A DNA stretch of 64,000 bases from Devosia naphthalenivorans (GTDB taxonomy: Bacteria; Pseudomonadota; Alphaproteobacteria; Rhizobiales; Devosiaceae), in contig NZ_PYVW01000001.1 in the NCBI RefSeq assembly GCF_003056355.1, forward strand, positions 62,001-126,000, in the 5' to 3' direction. Position 1 is the stretch's first letter. Each line of letters begins with the position of its first letter. The position numbers and the translations under genes are program-made. Positions 44,120 to 54,097 of the stretch are shown here, piece by piece. The notes beneath the pieces are model-generated. The model was given only the letters and a program-made list of their open reading frames with translations. It did not search any database and had not been told where the DNA came from.

Positions 44120-44593
44120 ATGACGCAGGCAACACTGCCAACCATCTTCGTGGATGCCGATGCCTGCCCGGTGAAGGAGGAGGCTATGCGCGTGGCAGAG
44201 CGCCTCGGGCTCGTGGTAACCTTGGTCAGCAATGGGGGCGTAAGGCCCTCGCGCGATCCGATGGTTCAGGTGGTTGTGGTGTCTGCTGGCGCCGATGCTG
44301 CCGATGACTGGATCGTCGATCATGCCCGGGCCAACGACATCGTCCTGACGGCCGACATTCCCCTTGCCAGCCGGGCCATCGACAAAGGCTGCCATGTGCT
44401 CGGGTTCACGGGAAAGCCCTTTACGTCGGCTTCGATAGGGATGGCGCTTGCCATGCGGGATCTCAAGCAGCACTTGCGTGAAACCGGCGAGATCAAGGGC
44501 TTCAATCCGGGGTTTCGACCCGCCGACCGGTCAGCTTTCCTGAGTGCGCTGGATACACTGGGACGCCGCGCCATATCTCTGGCGGGTAAGTAA
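44120..44593 (+). CDS. YaiI/YqxD (DUF188) family protein
   Basis: The 157-residue protein opens with 'TIFVDADACPVKEEAMRVAERL', the PIN-like acidic signature of DUF188, and continues with 'DIVLTADIPLASRAIDKG' holding further Asp residues. It looks like a small PIN/NYN-fold nuclease-like protein; the function is unproven. ATG 44120 is preceded by AAGG; an in-frame TTG two codons before is less likely. Confidence 0.88.
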   Translation: MTQATLPTIFVDADACPVKEEAMRVAERLGLVVTLVSNGGVRPSRDPMVQVVVVSAGADAADDWIVDHARANDIVLTADIPLASRAIDKGCHVLGFTGKPFTSASIGMALAMRDLKQHLRETGEIKGFNPGFRPADRSAFLSALDTLGRRAISLAGK

Positions 44594-44671
44594 TCCTTAA
44601 GCTTTCGCGAGGGGAATATTAACCATAATAGCAAAAAGTGAACTCAGTTGTGGTGATGCTGAGTTCATGCC

Positions 44672-45556
44672 GTGTTGGTTTCGCGTTGGGCTGTTTCCCT
44701 GTTGCTTGTCTGTATGGCTCTTGGCGGTTGCGCCAAGCCACCTGCCGATCATTCGGCTCTTGCATATACGAGGCAGTCCGGTGCCAGGCTGACGACCAAC
44801 GCCATCTTGCCCGGTTCCGCGCCAGTTACGCAGCAGCCCATGCCGCAGCGCGTGTTCAGTGCCGGATCGCTCACGGGGCGCACGCTTGCGGTGGCTTCAT
44901 CCACGGACATCATCTTGCGGCCCGGGGAGGTTGTCCTGACATTTGATGATGGTCCGCGGCCCGGCAGGACCGACAAGGTTCTTGCGACCCTCGATGAGTT
45001 CGGCGTCAAGGCGACCTTCCTGATGCTGGGCTCGGCCGCCCAGGCCAATCCGCGCCTGGCACAGCGGGTGGCCGCCGCCGGCCATACTGTCGGTAGCCAC
45101 ACTTTCGGTCATGTGGACCTGAACACGCTCAGTCGTCAGGAGGCCCTGGACGAAATCGCCCAGGGCGAGCGCGCCGTGTCGCTGGCCCTGGGTGGGGCAG
45201 GGCAAGCGCTGTCGCCGTTCTTTCGGTTTCCGTATCTGTCGCAAAGCGGCTTTCTGCGCACGAGCCTGAGCCAGAGCGGGCTCATCGTTCTCGACGTTAC
45301 TATCGACAGCAAGGACTACTACAAGGAAAGCGCCGATACTGTTGCTGCGCGAACCCTGTCGCGGCTCGATGCGCAGGGGAGCGGCATTGTGCTGTTCCAC
45401 GACATCCACCAGCGCACCATCGAGATGCTGCCGGCGTTTCTCGCCGAACTGGAAGAACGCGGCTATTCGGTCGTACGGCTCGTGCCGAAGGATCCTGGCG
45501 TGTTCGGTCGCGATATCATCACGGCCGGCGCTCCAGAGTTGAAAGGCGCGCTATAA
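44672..45556 (+). CDS. Polysaccharide deacetylase (NodB homology) lipoprotein
   Basis: The 294-residue protein carries a lipoprotein signal with lipobox LGGC (Cys20), so it is anchored to a membrane. The NodB domain spans about residues 85-275: 'TFDDGP' (90-95) with the catalytic and metal Asp, 'GSHTFGH' with metal His143 and His147, 'RFPY' and 'IVLFHDIH'. It would remove acetyl groups from peptidoglycan or surface glycan outside the cytosol. The start is GTG 44672, which gives a proper signal peptide; the ribosome binding site is weak. Confidence 0.85.
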   Translation: MLVSRWAVSLLLVCMALGGCAKPPADHSALAYTRQSGARLTTNAILPGSAPVTQQPMPQRVFSAGSLTGRTLAVASSTDIILRPGEVVLTFDDGPRPGRTDKVLATLDEFGVKATFLMLGSAAQANPRLAQRVAAAGHTVGSHTFGHVDLNTLSRQEALDEIAQGERAVSLALGGAGQALSPFFRFPYLSQSGFLRTSLSQSGLIVLDVTIDSKDYYKESADTVAARTLSRLDAQGSGIVLFHDIHQRTIEMLPAFLAELEERGYSVVRLVPKDPGVFGRDIITAGAPELKGAL

Positions 45557-45700
45557 TCGCAATAGCGGAATTCCGAAAATTGCTCCCGTCGCCTATCTAT
45601 TCCGCAGTTTGACAAACTGCCGTGCAATGAGGCAAAAATGTCGTGCCCTGACTCGCAGCGAATTTGGTGTTGTTGCAGCGGGCGATAGCAGGATGTGAGC

Positions 45701-46300
45701 ATGACCGCCAAGTTTGTGAAATTTTCTGCAGTCGTACTGGCGATAGCGGCGATGCCGAGCACCGCGTTTGCTCATAGCGATATCGGCGGCAGCGGCTTCA
45801 GCCATGGCTTCCTGCATCCCTGGTCGGGGCTTGATCATGTTCTGGCCATGGTGATGGTCGGACTGCTCGCCTTCCAGCTCGGCGGCCGCGCGCTCTGGCT
45901 GGTGCCGACGAGCTTTATCCTGATCATGATCCTGGGCGGACTGCTCGGCATGGCTGGGGTTTCGGTACCGTTTGTCGAACTGGGCATTGCCCTTTCGGTT
46001 GTCGTTCTCGGCGTTGCCGCCGCGCTTGAGGTCAAGGCTCCGGTTGCCGCTGCGATGGGGCTGGTCGGGCTGTTCGCAATTTTTCATGGCCACGCCCACG
46101 GCGCGGAAATGCCGGTCTTGGCCGACGGCCTGAGCTATGGCGGCGCCTTCGTGCTGGCCACGGCGCTGCTGCACGGCGCCGGTCTGGGGCTGGGCTATTT
46201 GCTGGGGCTGGGCGGCAGGCGCTACGGTTCGATGGTGTCGCGCGCGGCGGGCGGCCTTGCCGCCGTAGCAGGTGTCGGCATTCTCACCGGCATGCTCTGA
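45701..46300 (+). CDS. HupE/UreJ family protein, probable nickel permease
   Basis: The 199-residue protein has a signal peptide ending near AFAHS and then 'HGFLHPWSGLDHVLAMVMVG' (about residues 33-52), the HupE/UreJ signature whose His-Asp-His residues bind nickel or cobalt, followed by six helices. HupE/UreJ proteins supply nickel to hydrogenase or urease. The urease operon ends 11 bases away on the other strand, so urease is the likely client. The ATG at 45701 has AGGA ahead; an in-frame GTG two codons earlier is possible. Confidence 0.88.
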   Translation: MTAKFVKFSAVVLAIAAMPSTAFAHSDIGGSGFSHGFLHPWSGLDHVLAMVMVGLLAFQLGGRALWLVPTSFILIMILGGLLGMAGVSVPFVELGIALSVVVLGVAAALEVKAPVAAAMGLVGLFAIFHGHAHGAEMPVLADGLSYGGAFVLATALLHGAGLGLGYLLGLGGRRYGSMVSRAAGGLAAVAGVGILTGML

Positions 46301-46311
46301 ACGGCGGCAAT

Positions 46312-46929
46312 TTAACTAACGAGCCCGCCCGTCTTCTCGATAAAGCCGATGATCTGCTCAAGGCTTTCGCGCCGCAGCAGATCGGTGAACACATACGGCC
46401 GGCCCTCGCGGACTTTTTGCGTGTCGCTCTCCATCACTGCAAGACTGGCGCCGACATAGGCGGCCAGATCGGTGTGGGTGATCACCAGCAGATCGGATCG
46501 GGCAATGGCCGGGCCGCCCTTGCGGGGGATTTTTTCGCCCTGTGCCACCGATATGACGTAGATCGTCAAATCCGCCAGATCGGGCGAAAAAGTGGCGGCC
46601 AGATTGTCGCCGCCGCTTTCGATCAGGATGATATCGAGATCGGGGAAACTGCGGTTGAGTTCGGCAATGGCCGCCAGGTTCAGCGAGGCATCCTCGCGGA
46701 TGGCGGTGTGCGGGCAGCCGCCGGTTTCGACGCCCACGATACGATCTTCGGAAATCGCCTGCGCCCGCGCCAGGATCAGCGCGTCTTCCTTGGTGTAGAT
46801 GTCGTTGGTGACCACGGCCATGGAGTAGCGGTCCCGCATTGCCTTGAGCAGCATCTCGCATAGCGTGGTCTTGCCCGAGCCGACCGGGCCGCCAATGCCG
46901 ATGCGGAGGGGGCCATTGGGTGATTTCAT
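46312..46929 (-). CDS. ureG: Urease accessory GTPase UreG
   Basis: The 205-residue GTPase drives nickel insertion into urease. P-loop '[17 protein letters not shown]' (about residues 11-27), nickel-binding '[18 protein letters not shown]' with the Cys-Pro-His motif, '[15 protein letters not shown]' and '[16 protein letters not shown]' are all canonical. ATG 46927-46929 (MKSPN) is the family start; the long opening upstream overlaps ureF and is rejected. Last gene of the urt-ure operon. Confidence 0.96.
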   Translation of the reverse strand: MKSPNGPLRIGIGGPVGSGKTTLCEMLLKAMRDRYSMAVVTNDIYTKEDALILARAQAISEDRIVGVETGGCPHTAIREDASLNLAAIAELNRSFPDLDIILIESGGDNLAATFSPDLADLTIYVISVAQGEKIPRKGGPAIARSDLLVITHTDLAAYVGASLAVMESDTQKVREGRPYVFTDLLRRESLEQIIGFIEKTGGLVS

Positions 46930-46954
46930 GATAACCTCAAGGTGAAATGTTCGC

Positions 46955-47614
46955 TCATGACCGGAAAATCCGGGTGTGCAGGGTTTCGTGCGCCATTTGC
47001 GCAATGTCGGTCGCGTAGGCCACGGCGCCGATGGCGTCCAGGCCGAGGTCTTGCCACTGTGAGGCGGCGGCTGAGATGGCTTCTTCCAGTGCGGCGATAA
47101 TCGCCAGGCCGTCGCTTTGGCCAATCGGCACCAGCCGCACCGCTACCGACACCTGACCCTGTACCGTGGCGGTGAGAAACGCGGTCAACACGGCTTCGAG
47201 CGGTATGCCGTGAGCGGCAGTGATGGAGCCGACGGCAATCGGATAGGGGCAGGGTCGGGGCAGCGCGTCGTAGTTGGCAGGCCAGGCTTGGGCCGCGGCG
47301 AGGAAGGCGCCGCCCATGGCGAGCGTTTCGTCGTGGCGCTCGCGGGCCGGGGTCAGGGCAAGATAGAGATCAGCGAGATCACGCAGGGTGGGGGCGCTAC
47401 CGCCAGAGCGATGGGCATGGGCCAGCAGGATGGCGTCGGTTCGCATACCGCCATGGGTCAGGTTGCCCGCGATCCAGCCCTGGGCGCTGGCCCGGTCATG
47501 CACCTTGCCAGCGGCGATTGCACTCTCCAGCCCCGCAGACCAGGCGAATGCGCCCACCGGAAAGGCCGGCGACAGCCAGGTCAGCAGTTTCTGCAGATCG
47601 CTGTTGGACGTCAT
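46955..47614 (-). CDS. ureF: Urease accessory protein UreF
   Basis: The 219-residue all-helical protein is UreF, which joins UreD and UreG on the apo-urease and controls GTP hydrolysis. Marks: '[20 protein letters not shown]' (about residues 11-30) and '[20 protein letters not shown]' (about 135-154). Its ATG overlaps the ureE stop (ATGA); 25 bases separate it from ureG. Confidence 0.94.
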   Translation of the reverse strand: MTSNSDLQKLLTWLSPAFPVGAFAWSAGLESAIAAGKVHDRASAQGWIAGNLTHGGMRTDAILLAHAHRSGGSAPTLRDLADLYLALTPARERHDETLAMGGAFLAAAQAWPANYDALPRPCPYPIAVGSITAAHGIPLEAVLTAFLTATVQGQVSVAVRLVPIGQSDGLAIIAALEEAISAAASQWQDLGLDAIGAVAYATDIAQMAHETLHTRIFRS

Positions 47615-48090
47615 CGCGCCAGCAGGGCATGGCCGCTGTCGGCATGGCCGCTGTCGGCATGGCTGTGATAGGCGCCGTGCTCGGCATAAAACGGCTCGTG
47701 CACCTCGACGATCCGGGCACCCAGGCCTTCGAGCATGGGCTTGAGCACATGATCGCGCTTGATCAGGATGCGCCCGGCCTCAAGCTGGGCCGAGGTGTGA
47801 CGATTGCCGATATGCCAGGCCAGACGGACCAGATGGGCAGCATCGCGTCCCAGCACCTCGTATAGGTGTTCGGGGGCAGCGATGATTTCCACCAGCCGTC
47901 CGTCGTCGAGCTGTAGCGCGCCCAGATGGTCCAGTGTGACGGTCTGGGGAAAATCCACCATGACCTCGCCGCCGCCCTGCAAGGGCAGTAGCCTGCGCCG
48001 CAGCCGGCGCTGATCATGATCGAGCACGACGCTGTCAAAGGCGGGGCCTTGGGCGTGGCCGGCGGGGAGCTGAGTGGTGGCGCGCAGCAT
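47611..48090 (-). CDS. ureE: Urease accessory nickel-binding protein UreE
   Basis: The 159-residue metallochaperone brings nickel to UreG. The N-terminal peptide-binding domain has 'VVLDHDQRRLRRRLLPL'; the metal-binding domain has 'LVRLAWHIGNRHTSAQLE' with the bridging His. The C-terminus ends in a short His-rich tail with the repeat SGHAD/SGHA, encoded by two exact copies of a 15-bp unit (47626-47655). ATG 48088-48090 has GAAGGG seven bases ahead and is preferred over the ATG two codons earlier. Confidence 0.93.
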   Translation of the reverse strand: MLRATTQLPAGHAQGPAFDSVVLDHDQRRLRRRLLPLQGGGEVMVDFPQTVTLDHLGALQLDDGRLVEIIAAPEHLYEVLGRDAAHLVRLAWHIGNRHTSAQLEAGRILIKRDHVLKPMLEGLGARIVEVHEPFYAEHGAYHSHADSGHADSGHALLAR

Positions 48091-48102
48091 GGACATGCCC
48101 TT

Positions 48103-49812
48103 CTAAAACAGGAAGTACCGTTGAGCCATCGGCAAGATGGTGGCGGGTTCGCAGGTCAGCAATTCGCCATCGGCGTGGACCTCGTAGGTTTCCGGATCGA
48201 CCTCGATCAGCGGGGTGGCGGAATTGTGGATCATCGCGGCCTTGCCGATGCCGCCACGGGTATTGGTGACCGGCACCAATTGCTTGTCGACGCCGAGCTT
48301 GTTGCGCAGGCCATCGTCGTGTGCGGCCTGCGAAATGAAGGTCACGGAGGAATTGGTGCGCAGCTTGCCGAAGGCGGCAAACATCGGGCGGTAGTGCATG
48401 GGTTGGGGTGTCGGGATCGACGCATTGGGGTCGCCCATCGGCGTGGCAGCGATCGAGCCGCCCAGCAACACCATTTCCGGCTTCACGCCGAAAAAAGCGG
48501 GGCTCCACATTACGAGATCGGCGCGCTTGCCAACTTCCACCGAGCCGATATGGGCGCTCATGCCGTGGGCGATGGCAGGGTTTATGGTGTATTTGGCGAT
48601 GTAGCGTTTCACTCGCGCATTGTCGTTGTCGCCAGTTTCGCCCGGCAGCCGCCCGCGCTGCTTTTTCATTTTGTCGGCGGTCTGCCAGGTGCGGATCAAA
48701 ACCTCGCCCACCCGGCCCATGGCCTGGCTGTCGGATGAGATGATGGAGAGCGCGCCCATATCGTGCAGGATATCCTCGGCGGCGATGGTTTCCTTGCGGA
48801 TGCGCGACTCGGCGAAGGCGACGTCTTCTGGGATCGAAGGGGATAGATGGTGGCACACCATCAGCATGTCGAGATGCTCGGCGATGGTGTTGACCGTATA
48901 GGGCCGCGTGGGATTGGTGGAGGAGGGGATGACATTGGGTAGTCCGGCGACGCGCAGGATATCGGGCGCGTGCCCGCCGCCGGCGCCTTCGGTGTGGAAG
49001 GCGTGGATGGTACGGCCCTTGAAGGCGGCGATGGTGTCTTCCACGAAGCCGCTTTCATTGAGCGTATCGGTGTGGATCATCACCTGCACGTCGAAGGCGT
49101 CGGCGACGCTGAGGCAATTGTCGATGGTCGCGGGGGTGGTGCCCCAGTCTTCGTGCAGCTTGAGGCAGGAGGCGCCGGCGAGGATCATTTCCTCGAGCGG
49201 AGCAGGGAGCGAGGCATTGCCCTTGCCGGCGAGCGCCAGGTTCATCGGGAAGGCGTCGAAGCTCTCGATCATGCGTTGGATGTGCCAGGCGCCGGTGCAG
49301 GTCGTCGCCAGCGTGCCGTGAGCGGGACCGCTGCCGCCACCCAGCATGGTGGTAACGCCTGACATCAGCGCCTCTTCGATCTGCTGGGGGCAGATGAAAT
49401 GGATATGGGCGTCCATCGCCCCGGCGGTGATGATGCGGCCCTCGCTGGCGATGATCTCGGTCGAGGGGCCGATGATGATGGTGACGCCCGGCTGGGTATC
49501 GGGATTGCCGGCCTTGCCGATGGCGTGGATGCGGCCGTCCTTGAGGCCGATGTCGGCCTTGTAGATGCCGCTGTGATCGACGATCAGCGCATTGGTGATG
49601 ACGGTGTCGACGGCCCCTTCGGCTCGAGTCTTCTGGCTTTGGCCCATGCCGTCGCGGATGACCTTGCCACCCCCGAACTTCACCTCTTCGCCATAGATGG
49701 TGAAGTCCTTTTCTACCTCGATGAACAGTTCGGTATCGGCCAGCCGCACCCGATCGCCCGTGGTCGGGCCGTACATATCGGCATAGGTGGCGCGGAAAAT
49801 GCGTGCGGGCAT
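48103..49812 (-). CDS. ureC: Urease alpha subunit
   Basis: The 569-residue catalytic subunit splits urea into ammonia and carbamate at a dinickel centre. All active residues are visible: His136 and His138 ('HIHF'), the carbamylated Lys218 ('CLKLHEDWG'), His247 ('MIHTDT'), His273 ('FHTEGAGGG'), flap Cys320-His321 ('MVCHHLSPS') and Asp361 ('[10 protein letters not shown]'). ATG 49810-49812 (MPARIF) with GGAGCC ahead is the family start; the nine-codon longer opening is rejected. It follows ureB by 32 bases. Confidence 0.97.
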   Translation of the reverse strand: MPARIFRATYADMYGPTTGDRVRLADTELFIEVEKDFTIYGEEVKFGGGKVIRDGMGQSQKTRAEGAVDTVITNALIVDHSGIYKADIGLKDGRIHAIGKAGNPDTQPGVTIIIGPSTEIIASEGRIITAGAMDAHIHFICPQQIEEALMSGVTTMLGGGSGPAHGTLATTCTGAWHIQRMIESFDAFPMNLALAGKGNASLPAPLEEMILAGASCLKLHEDWGTTPATIDNCLSVADAFDVQVMIHTDTLNESGFVEDTIAAFKGRTIHAFHTEGAGGGHAPDILRVAGLPNVIPSSTNPTRPYTVNTIAEHLDMLMVCHHLSPSIPEDVAFAESRIRKETIAAEDILHDMGALSIISSDSQAMGRVGEVLIRTWQTADKMKKQRGRLPGETGDNDNARVKRYIAKYTINPAIAHGMSAHIGSVEVGKRADLVMWSPAFFGVKPEMVLLGGSIAATPMGDPNASIPTPQPMHYRPMFAAFGKLRTNSSVTFISQAAHDDGLRNKLGVDKQLVPVTNTRGGIGKAAMIHNSATPLIEVDPETYEVHADGELLTCEPATILPMAQRYFLF

Positions 49813-49844
49813 GGCAGGCTCCGTCTGATTGTGGGCCAAGGCGG

Positions 49845-50150
49845 CTAGAGCGCGCCCATGATTTTCTGTTGAAAGCCGTAGACGATCCGCGACCCACCCA
49901 GCGGCACAAGCCTGACTTCGCGAGTCTGGCCCGGCTCGAAGCGGATCGCGGTGCCGGCAGCGATATCGAGCCGCATGCCGCGCGCTGCTTCCCGGTCGAA
50001 ATGCAGGCCCGCATTGGTTTCGTGGAAATGATAATGCGAGCCCACCTGGATCGGCCGGTCGCCGGTATTGGCGACGGCGATGGTGATCTGGGCGGCGCCT
50101 GCGTTGAGTTCTATATCGCCCGCCTGGGTGATGATTTCGCCAGGGATCAT
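49845..50150 (-). CDS. ureB: Urease beta subunit
   Basis: The 101-residue structural subunit has the canonical '[18 protein letters not shown]' start, '[19 protein letters not shown]' (about residues 27-45) and '[14 protein letters not shown]'. Separate alpha, beta and gamma genes are the usual bacterial arrangement. Four bases separate it from ureA. Confidence 0.96.
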   Translation of the reverse strand: MIPGEIITQAGDIELNAGAAQITIAVANTGDRPIQVGSHYHFHETNAGLHFDREAARGMRLDIAAGTAIRFEPGQTREVRLVPLGGSRIVYGFQQKIMGAL

Positions 50151-50154
50151 GGTG

Positions 50155-50457
<303 letters not shown>

Positions 50458-50466
50458 GGGGTCTCC

Positions 50467-51297
50467 TTAGAGATGCCAGAGGCGGGGCAGGCGACCGGCC
50501 CCGGCCAGTCCGGCGAGAACGGGGATGATCATGCGGCGCAAAGCGAGGCCGGAGTCCGCCATGGCGCGCACGACCAGCCGGTCGCCGATGGCGCTGACGG
50601 CGATTTGCCCGTCCGAGGGCAGTAGCGCACGTACGGTTTCCAGACGCTGGGCGGCCTGCGGACCGATATGGACAATGGTGGCGAAGGCCCGCGCGCCATC
50701 GAGTAGCGACAGGCCATCGCGTTCGCCGCCATCCCCGTTCAACAAGGTTGCTTCGGCATGGATCAACCGGCCATTGCGGCGGATGCGCCAGTTGTCGCGT
50801 AGATAGGCATCGCGGGCCAACTCGCCCATGGCGTCGCGGCCCAGCAGCACAGCCTCGACGGCGGTGAGGCTGGCGCCTTCTGCCAACTCAATATCGATCT
50901 GGCGGTCAAGCTTGCTGGCGGCGAACAAAATGGTTTCCTGCGGCAGCCAATCGAGATGGCCGCCCGCGCCGACTTCCAGCCGGGTCTCGACCCGCGCCAC
51001 TGCGCCGGTGGACCGGTAAATCCGCTCGCAGGCCTGGGTGGTCAGCACCATGTTGCCTCCGGGCGCGGCCTTGGCGTGCCATTGCAAATGGTCGCCACCG
51101 GTCAGGCCGCCAGCTGTGTTGATCAGCACGGCTTCGAGGGCATCACTGTGGGTGTTGGGCAGCCGGATCTTGGCGCAGCCGTCCTGATAGAGCGTGTCAA
51201 TAACGCTGGCGCCGTCGCGCAGCTTGGTCGCGATGCGGCCGCTGCCGCGCGCGCGCTGCATGACAGGCTGATCTGCGAAGGCGATAGCGGTGCTCAA
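50467..51297 (-). CDS. ureD: Urease accessory protein UreD
   Basis: The 276-residue scaffold protein binds apo-urease before UreF and UreG. Marks: 'AVLINTAGGLTGGDHL' (about residues 56-71), 'LTTQACERIYRSTG' and 'LDWLPQETILFAAS' (about 114-127). No ATG lies at the expected start: TTG 51295-51297, one base after the urtE stop, is taken on grounds of coupling; ATG 51261 (MQRARG) is the alternative and would lose 12 residues. Confidence 0.92.
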   Translation of the reverse strand: MSTAIAFADQPVMQRARGSGRIATKLRDGASVIDTLYQDGCAKIRLPNTHSDALEAVLINTAGGLTGGDHLQWHAKAAPGGNMVLTTQACERIYRSTGAVARVETRLEVGAGGHLDWLPQETILFAASKLDRQIDIELAEGASLTAVEAVLLGRDAMGELARDAYLRDNWRIRRNGRLIHAEATLLNGDGGERDGLSLLDGARAFATIVHIGPQAAQRLETVRALLPSDGQIAVSAIGDRLVVRAMADSGLALRRMIIPVLAGLAGAGRLPRLWHL

Positions 51298-51298
51298 T

Positions 51299-52003
51299 TC
51301 ATACCATCAGGTGGCGGCGAACTTCGGGCCGGTCGAGATCGCTGGCAACACCGGCATGCTGAATCTCGCCGCGGTCCATCACATAGATATCGTCGGCGAT
51401 TTCCCGGCAGAAATCCAGAAATTGCTCGACCAGCAGAATGGTCATACTCTTTTCGTCGCGCAGGAATTGCAGCGCCCGGCCGATGTCCTTGATGATGGAG
51501 GGCTGGATGCCTTCGGTGGGCTCATCCAGCACCAGCACCTTGGGCCGGGTGACCAGTGCCCGGCCAATGGCCAATTGCTGCTGCTGGCCACCCGAGAGGT
51601 CGCCGCCGCGCCGGCCCAGCATGGACTTCAGCACGGGGAATAACTCGAAGATGTAAGGAGGAATGTTCTTGTCGGCGCGTTTGAGCCCGGCATAGCCGGT
51701 TTCGAGGTTTTCCTTGACTGTCAGCAGGGGGAAGATTTCCCGGCCCTGCGGCACGTAGCCGAGGCCCATGCGGGCGCGCTTGTAGGGCGGGGATTTCTCC
51801 AGCATCTCGCCATCAAGCATGATTCCACCGGCACTGATCTGGTTCATCCCAGTGATGGCACGCAGGGTGGATGACTTGCCGACGCCATTGCGGCCAAGCA
51901 CGGCGGTAATCCGATTGGGTTTGCAGTCCAGCGATACCGATTTCAACGCCTGGGCAGCGCCGTAGTGGAGATCTATGGAGTTGATGGACAGGGTCATGCT
52001 CAT
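51299..52003 (-). CDS. urtE: Urea ABC transporter ATP-binding protein UrtE
   Basis: The 234-residue LivF-type ATPase shows Walker A 'GRNGVGKSS' (about residues 38-46), 'GYVPQGREIFPLLTVKENL', the signature 'LSGGQQQQLAIGRALV' and 'VLVLDEPTEGIQPSI', where 'TEGIQPSI' is characteristic of UrtE. The ATG overlaps the urtD stop (ATGA); an ATG two codons later is also possible. Confidence 0.95.
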   Translation of the reverse strand: MSMTLSINSIDLHYGAAQALKSVSLDCKPNRITAVLGRNGVGKSSTLRAITGMNQISAGGIMLDGEMLEKSPPYKRARMGLGYVPQGREIFPLLTVKENLETGYAGLKRADKNIPPYIFELFPVLKSMLGRRGGDLSGGQQQQLAIGRALVTRPKVLVLDEPTEGIQPSIIKDIGRALQFLRDEKSMTILLVEQFLDFCREIADDIYVMDRGEIQHAGVASDLDRPEVRRHLMV

Positions 52004-52749
52004 CGTCCCAGATACCTTTCGATGACCACCGGATTGGCGCTGACCTGGTCGAGGCTGCCTTCAGCCAGCACCGAACCTTCGGCGAGGCAGGTGACGCGGG
52101 AGTCGAGGTCGCGGACGAAACTCATGTCGTGTTCGACCACCACCACAGAGCGGGTTCGTGCGATGTCCTTGAGGAGCTTGGCGGTTTCGACGGTTTCGCT
52201 ATCGGTCATGCCGGCAACGGGCTCGTCGACCAGCAGGAGTTTGGGATCCTGCGCCAGCAGCATGCCGATTTCGAGCCACTGCTTCTGGCCGTGGCTGAGG
52301 TCGGCAGCCAGATGGTCCTTGCGGGCCAGGAGGCGCACGGTTTCGAGGATTTCGCCGATGCGGGCGATATCGGCCGCGCTGGCGGTGTAGAACAGCGTCG
52401 GGAAGATGCCCCGGGGCTTTTTCAGCGCCATCTCCAGATTGTCCCAGACGGTCTGGCTCTCGAACACCGTCGGCTTCTGGAACTTGCGGCCGATGCCCAG
52501 ATTGGCGATGGCGGCTTCGTCCAGCTTTGTCAAGTCGGTGCGGCCGTCGAACAGCACTTCGCCGTCATCGGGTCGGGTCTTGCCAGTGATGATGTCCATC
52601 ATCGTGGTCTTGCCCGCCCCATTAGGGCCAATGATGGCCAGCATTTCGGCGGGATGGACGATGATCGACAGGCTGTTGAGGGCCTTGAAGCCGTCGAACG
52701 CTACCGAAACGCCGTCGAGATAGAGCATGGTGCCAGTCTTGTCGGTCAT
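52000..52749 (-). CDS. urtD: Urea ABC transporter ATP-binding protein UrtD
   Basis: The 249-residue LivG-type ATPase has Walker A 'GPNGAGKTTMMDIITGKTRP' (about residues 38-57), 'GIGRKFQKPTVFE', a signature region 'LSHGQKQWLEIGMLL' (Ser-His-Gly variant usual for UrtD) and 'LLVDEPVAGMTDSE'. It is three bases from urtC and overlaps urtE. Confidence 0.95.
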   Translation of the reverse strand: MTDKTGTMLYLDGVSVAFDGFKALNSLSIIVHPAEMLAIIGPNGAGKTTMMDIITGKTRPDDGEVLFDGRTDLTKLDEAAIANLGIGRKFQKPTVFESQTVWDNLEMALKKPRGIFPTLFYTASAADIARIGEILETVRLLARKDHLAADLSHGQKQWLEIGMLLAQDPKLLLVDEPVAGMTDSETVETAKLLKDIARTRSVVVVEHDMSFVRDLDSRVTCLAEGSVLAEGSLDQVSANPVVIERYLGR

Positions 52750-52752
52750 GGC

Positions 52753-53928
52753 CTACTCCGCAGCCTTGGGTTGGGGATCGGCGCCGGCCTCGACATCGGC
52801 CGGACTGGGAGCGCTGCGGTCGTGCTGCTCGCGCTTGGTGGTCAGGGTGCGGTATTGGCCGATGAGCCCGACAATGCCCTTGGGCAGGAACAGCGTGGTG
52901 ATGACGAACAGCGCGCCGAGCGCGAAGAGCCAGAATTCGGGGAAGGCGCCGGTGAAATAGGACTTGCCGACATTGACCATGATGGCGCCGATGATCGGCC
53001 CGATAATGGTGCCGCGGCCGCCCACGGCGGTCCAGATTACCACTTCGATGGAGTTAGCCGGCTCGAACTCACCCGGATTGATGATGCCGACCTGGGGCAC
53101 GTAGAGGGCTCCGGCGATGCCGGCGATGATGGCCGAGACCACGAAGGCGAAGAGTTTTACATATTCGACGCGGTAGCCGAGAAAGCGCGCGCGGCTTTCG
53201 GCATCTCGGACCGCCACCATCACCTTGCCAAGCTTGGAATTGACCACCATCGAGCAGACGAGCACGGCCAGTGCCAGAGCGATGGCCGACGCGGCAAACA
53301 GGGCGGCTCGCGTGGTGTCGGCAGAAATCGGCGCGCCCAGGATTTCCTTGAAGTCGGTCAGCCCATTATTGCCGCCAAAGCCCATGTCGTTGCGGAAAAA
53401 GGCCAGCAGCAGGGCATAGGTCATCGCCTGGGTGATGATAGAGAGATAAACGCCAGTAACGCGGCTGCGGAAGGCGAGGAAACCGAAGACGAAGGCGAGC
53501 AGGGCGGGCACCAGCATCACCATAAGCATGGCGAACCAGAAATTGTCGAAGCCATGCCAGTACCAGGGCAACTCCTTCCAGTTCAGGAACACCATGAAAT
53601 CGGGCAGGACCGGATTGGCATAGACGCCGCGGTCGCCGATCTGGCGCATCAGATACATGCCCATGCCGTAGCCGCCGATGGCAAAGAATGCGCCATGCCC
53701 GAGCGAGAGTATGCCGCAATAGCCCCACACCAGATCGAGCGCGAGGGCGAGCATGGCGAAGGTCAGATATTTGCCGAATAGCGGCACGGCATAATTGGGC
53801 AGGCGCAACGGGTGGCCATTGGGTAGCAGCAGATTGGATGCCGGCACCAGGATCGCTACGGCGATCAGGATGGCGACGAGCCAGATGGCCTTTTTGTCGA
53901 GGGCGCGGAACAGGGCCTGGGTCAGCAT
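52753..53928 (-). CDS. urtC: Urea ABC transporter permease UrtC
   Basis: The 391-residue LivM-type permease has about ten helices, 'DLVWGYCGILSLGHGAFFAIGGY' region (about residues 65-87) with the branched-chain-permease Ser-Leu-Gly-His motif, and 'AVRDAESRARFLGYRVEYVK', the ATPase-contact loop. It is separated from urtB by about 170 bases filled by a pair of inverted repeats. Confidence 0.95.
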   Translation of the reverse strand: MLTQALFRALDKKAIWLVAILIAVAILVPASNLLLPNGHPLRLPNYAVPLFGKYLTFAMLALALDLVWGYCGILSLGHGAFFAIGGYGMGMYLMRQIGDRGVYANPVLPDFMVFLNWKELPWYWHGFDNFWFAMLMVMLVPALLAFVFGFLAFRSRVTGVYLSIITQAMTYALLLAFFRNDMGFGGNNGLTDFKEILGAPISADTTRAALFAASAIALALAVLVCSMVVNSKLGKVMVAVRDAESRARFLGYRVEYVKLFAFVVSAIIAGIAGALYVPQVGIINPGEFEPANSIEVVIWTAVGGRGTIIGPIIGAIMVNVGKSYFTGAFPEFWLFALGALFVITTLFLPKGIVGLIGQYRTLTTKREQHDRSAPSPADVEAGADPQPKAAE

Positions 53929-53952
53929 GGGATGGTCCCCGAGGTCTGAAGG

Positions 53953-54079
53953 CCCCCCTCATCCGCCCTTCGGGCACCTTCTCCCACGAGGGGAGAAGGG
54001 GGGCATCGAGTTTGTTCAACCGCCGAAGTCCCCTTCTCCCCATGTGGGAGAAGGTGGCGCGCAGCGACGGATGAGGGGG
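53953..54079. repeat. Facing pair of 50-bp inverted-repeat elements between urtB and urtC
   Basis: A unit at 53953-54003 and its reverse complement at 54030-54079 share the ends CCCCCTCATCCG and the core CACCTTCTCCCAC...GGGGAGAAGGGG, with a short variable middle. Each contains its own palindrome (CCTTCTCCC/GGGAGAAGG type). The unit resembles a repeat common in rhizobial intergenic regions. Transcribed, the pair could fold into one long hairpin inside the urt operon. Confidence 0.8.
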
Positions 54080-54097
54080 ACATCTGCATCGGTAAAA

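Noticed and set aside
52129..53781. 550-codon plus-strand frame opposite urtD/urtC
   Set aside because: Product is Gly/Asp/His-rich without domain or signal; the minus-strand transporter genes fully explain the region.
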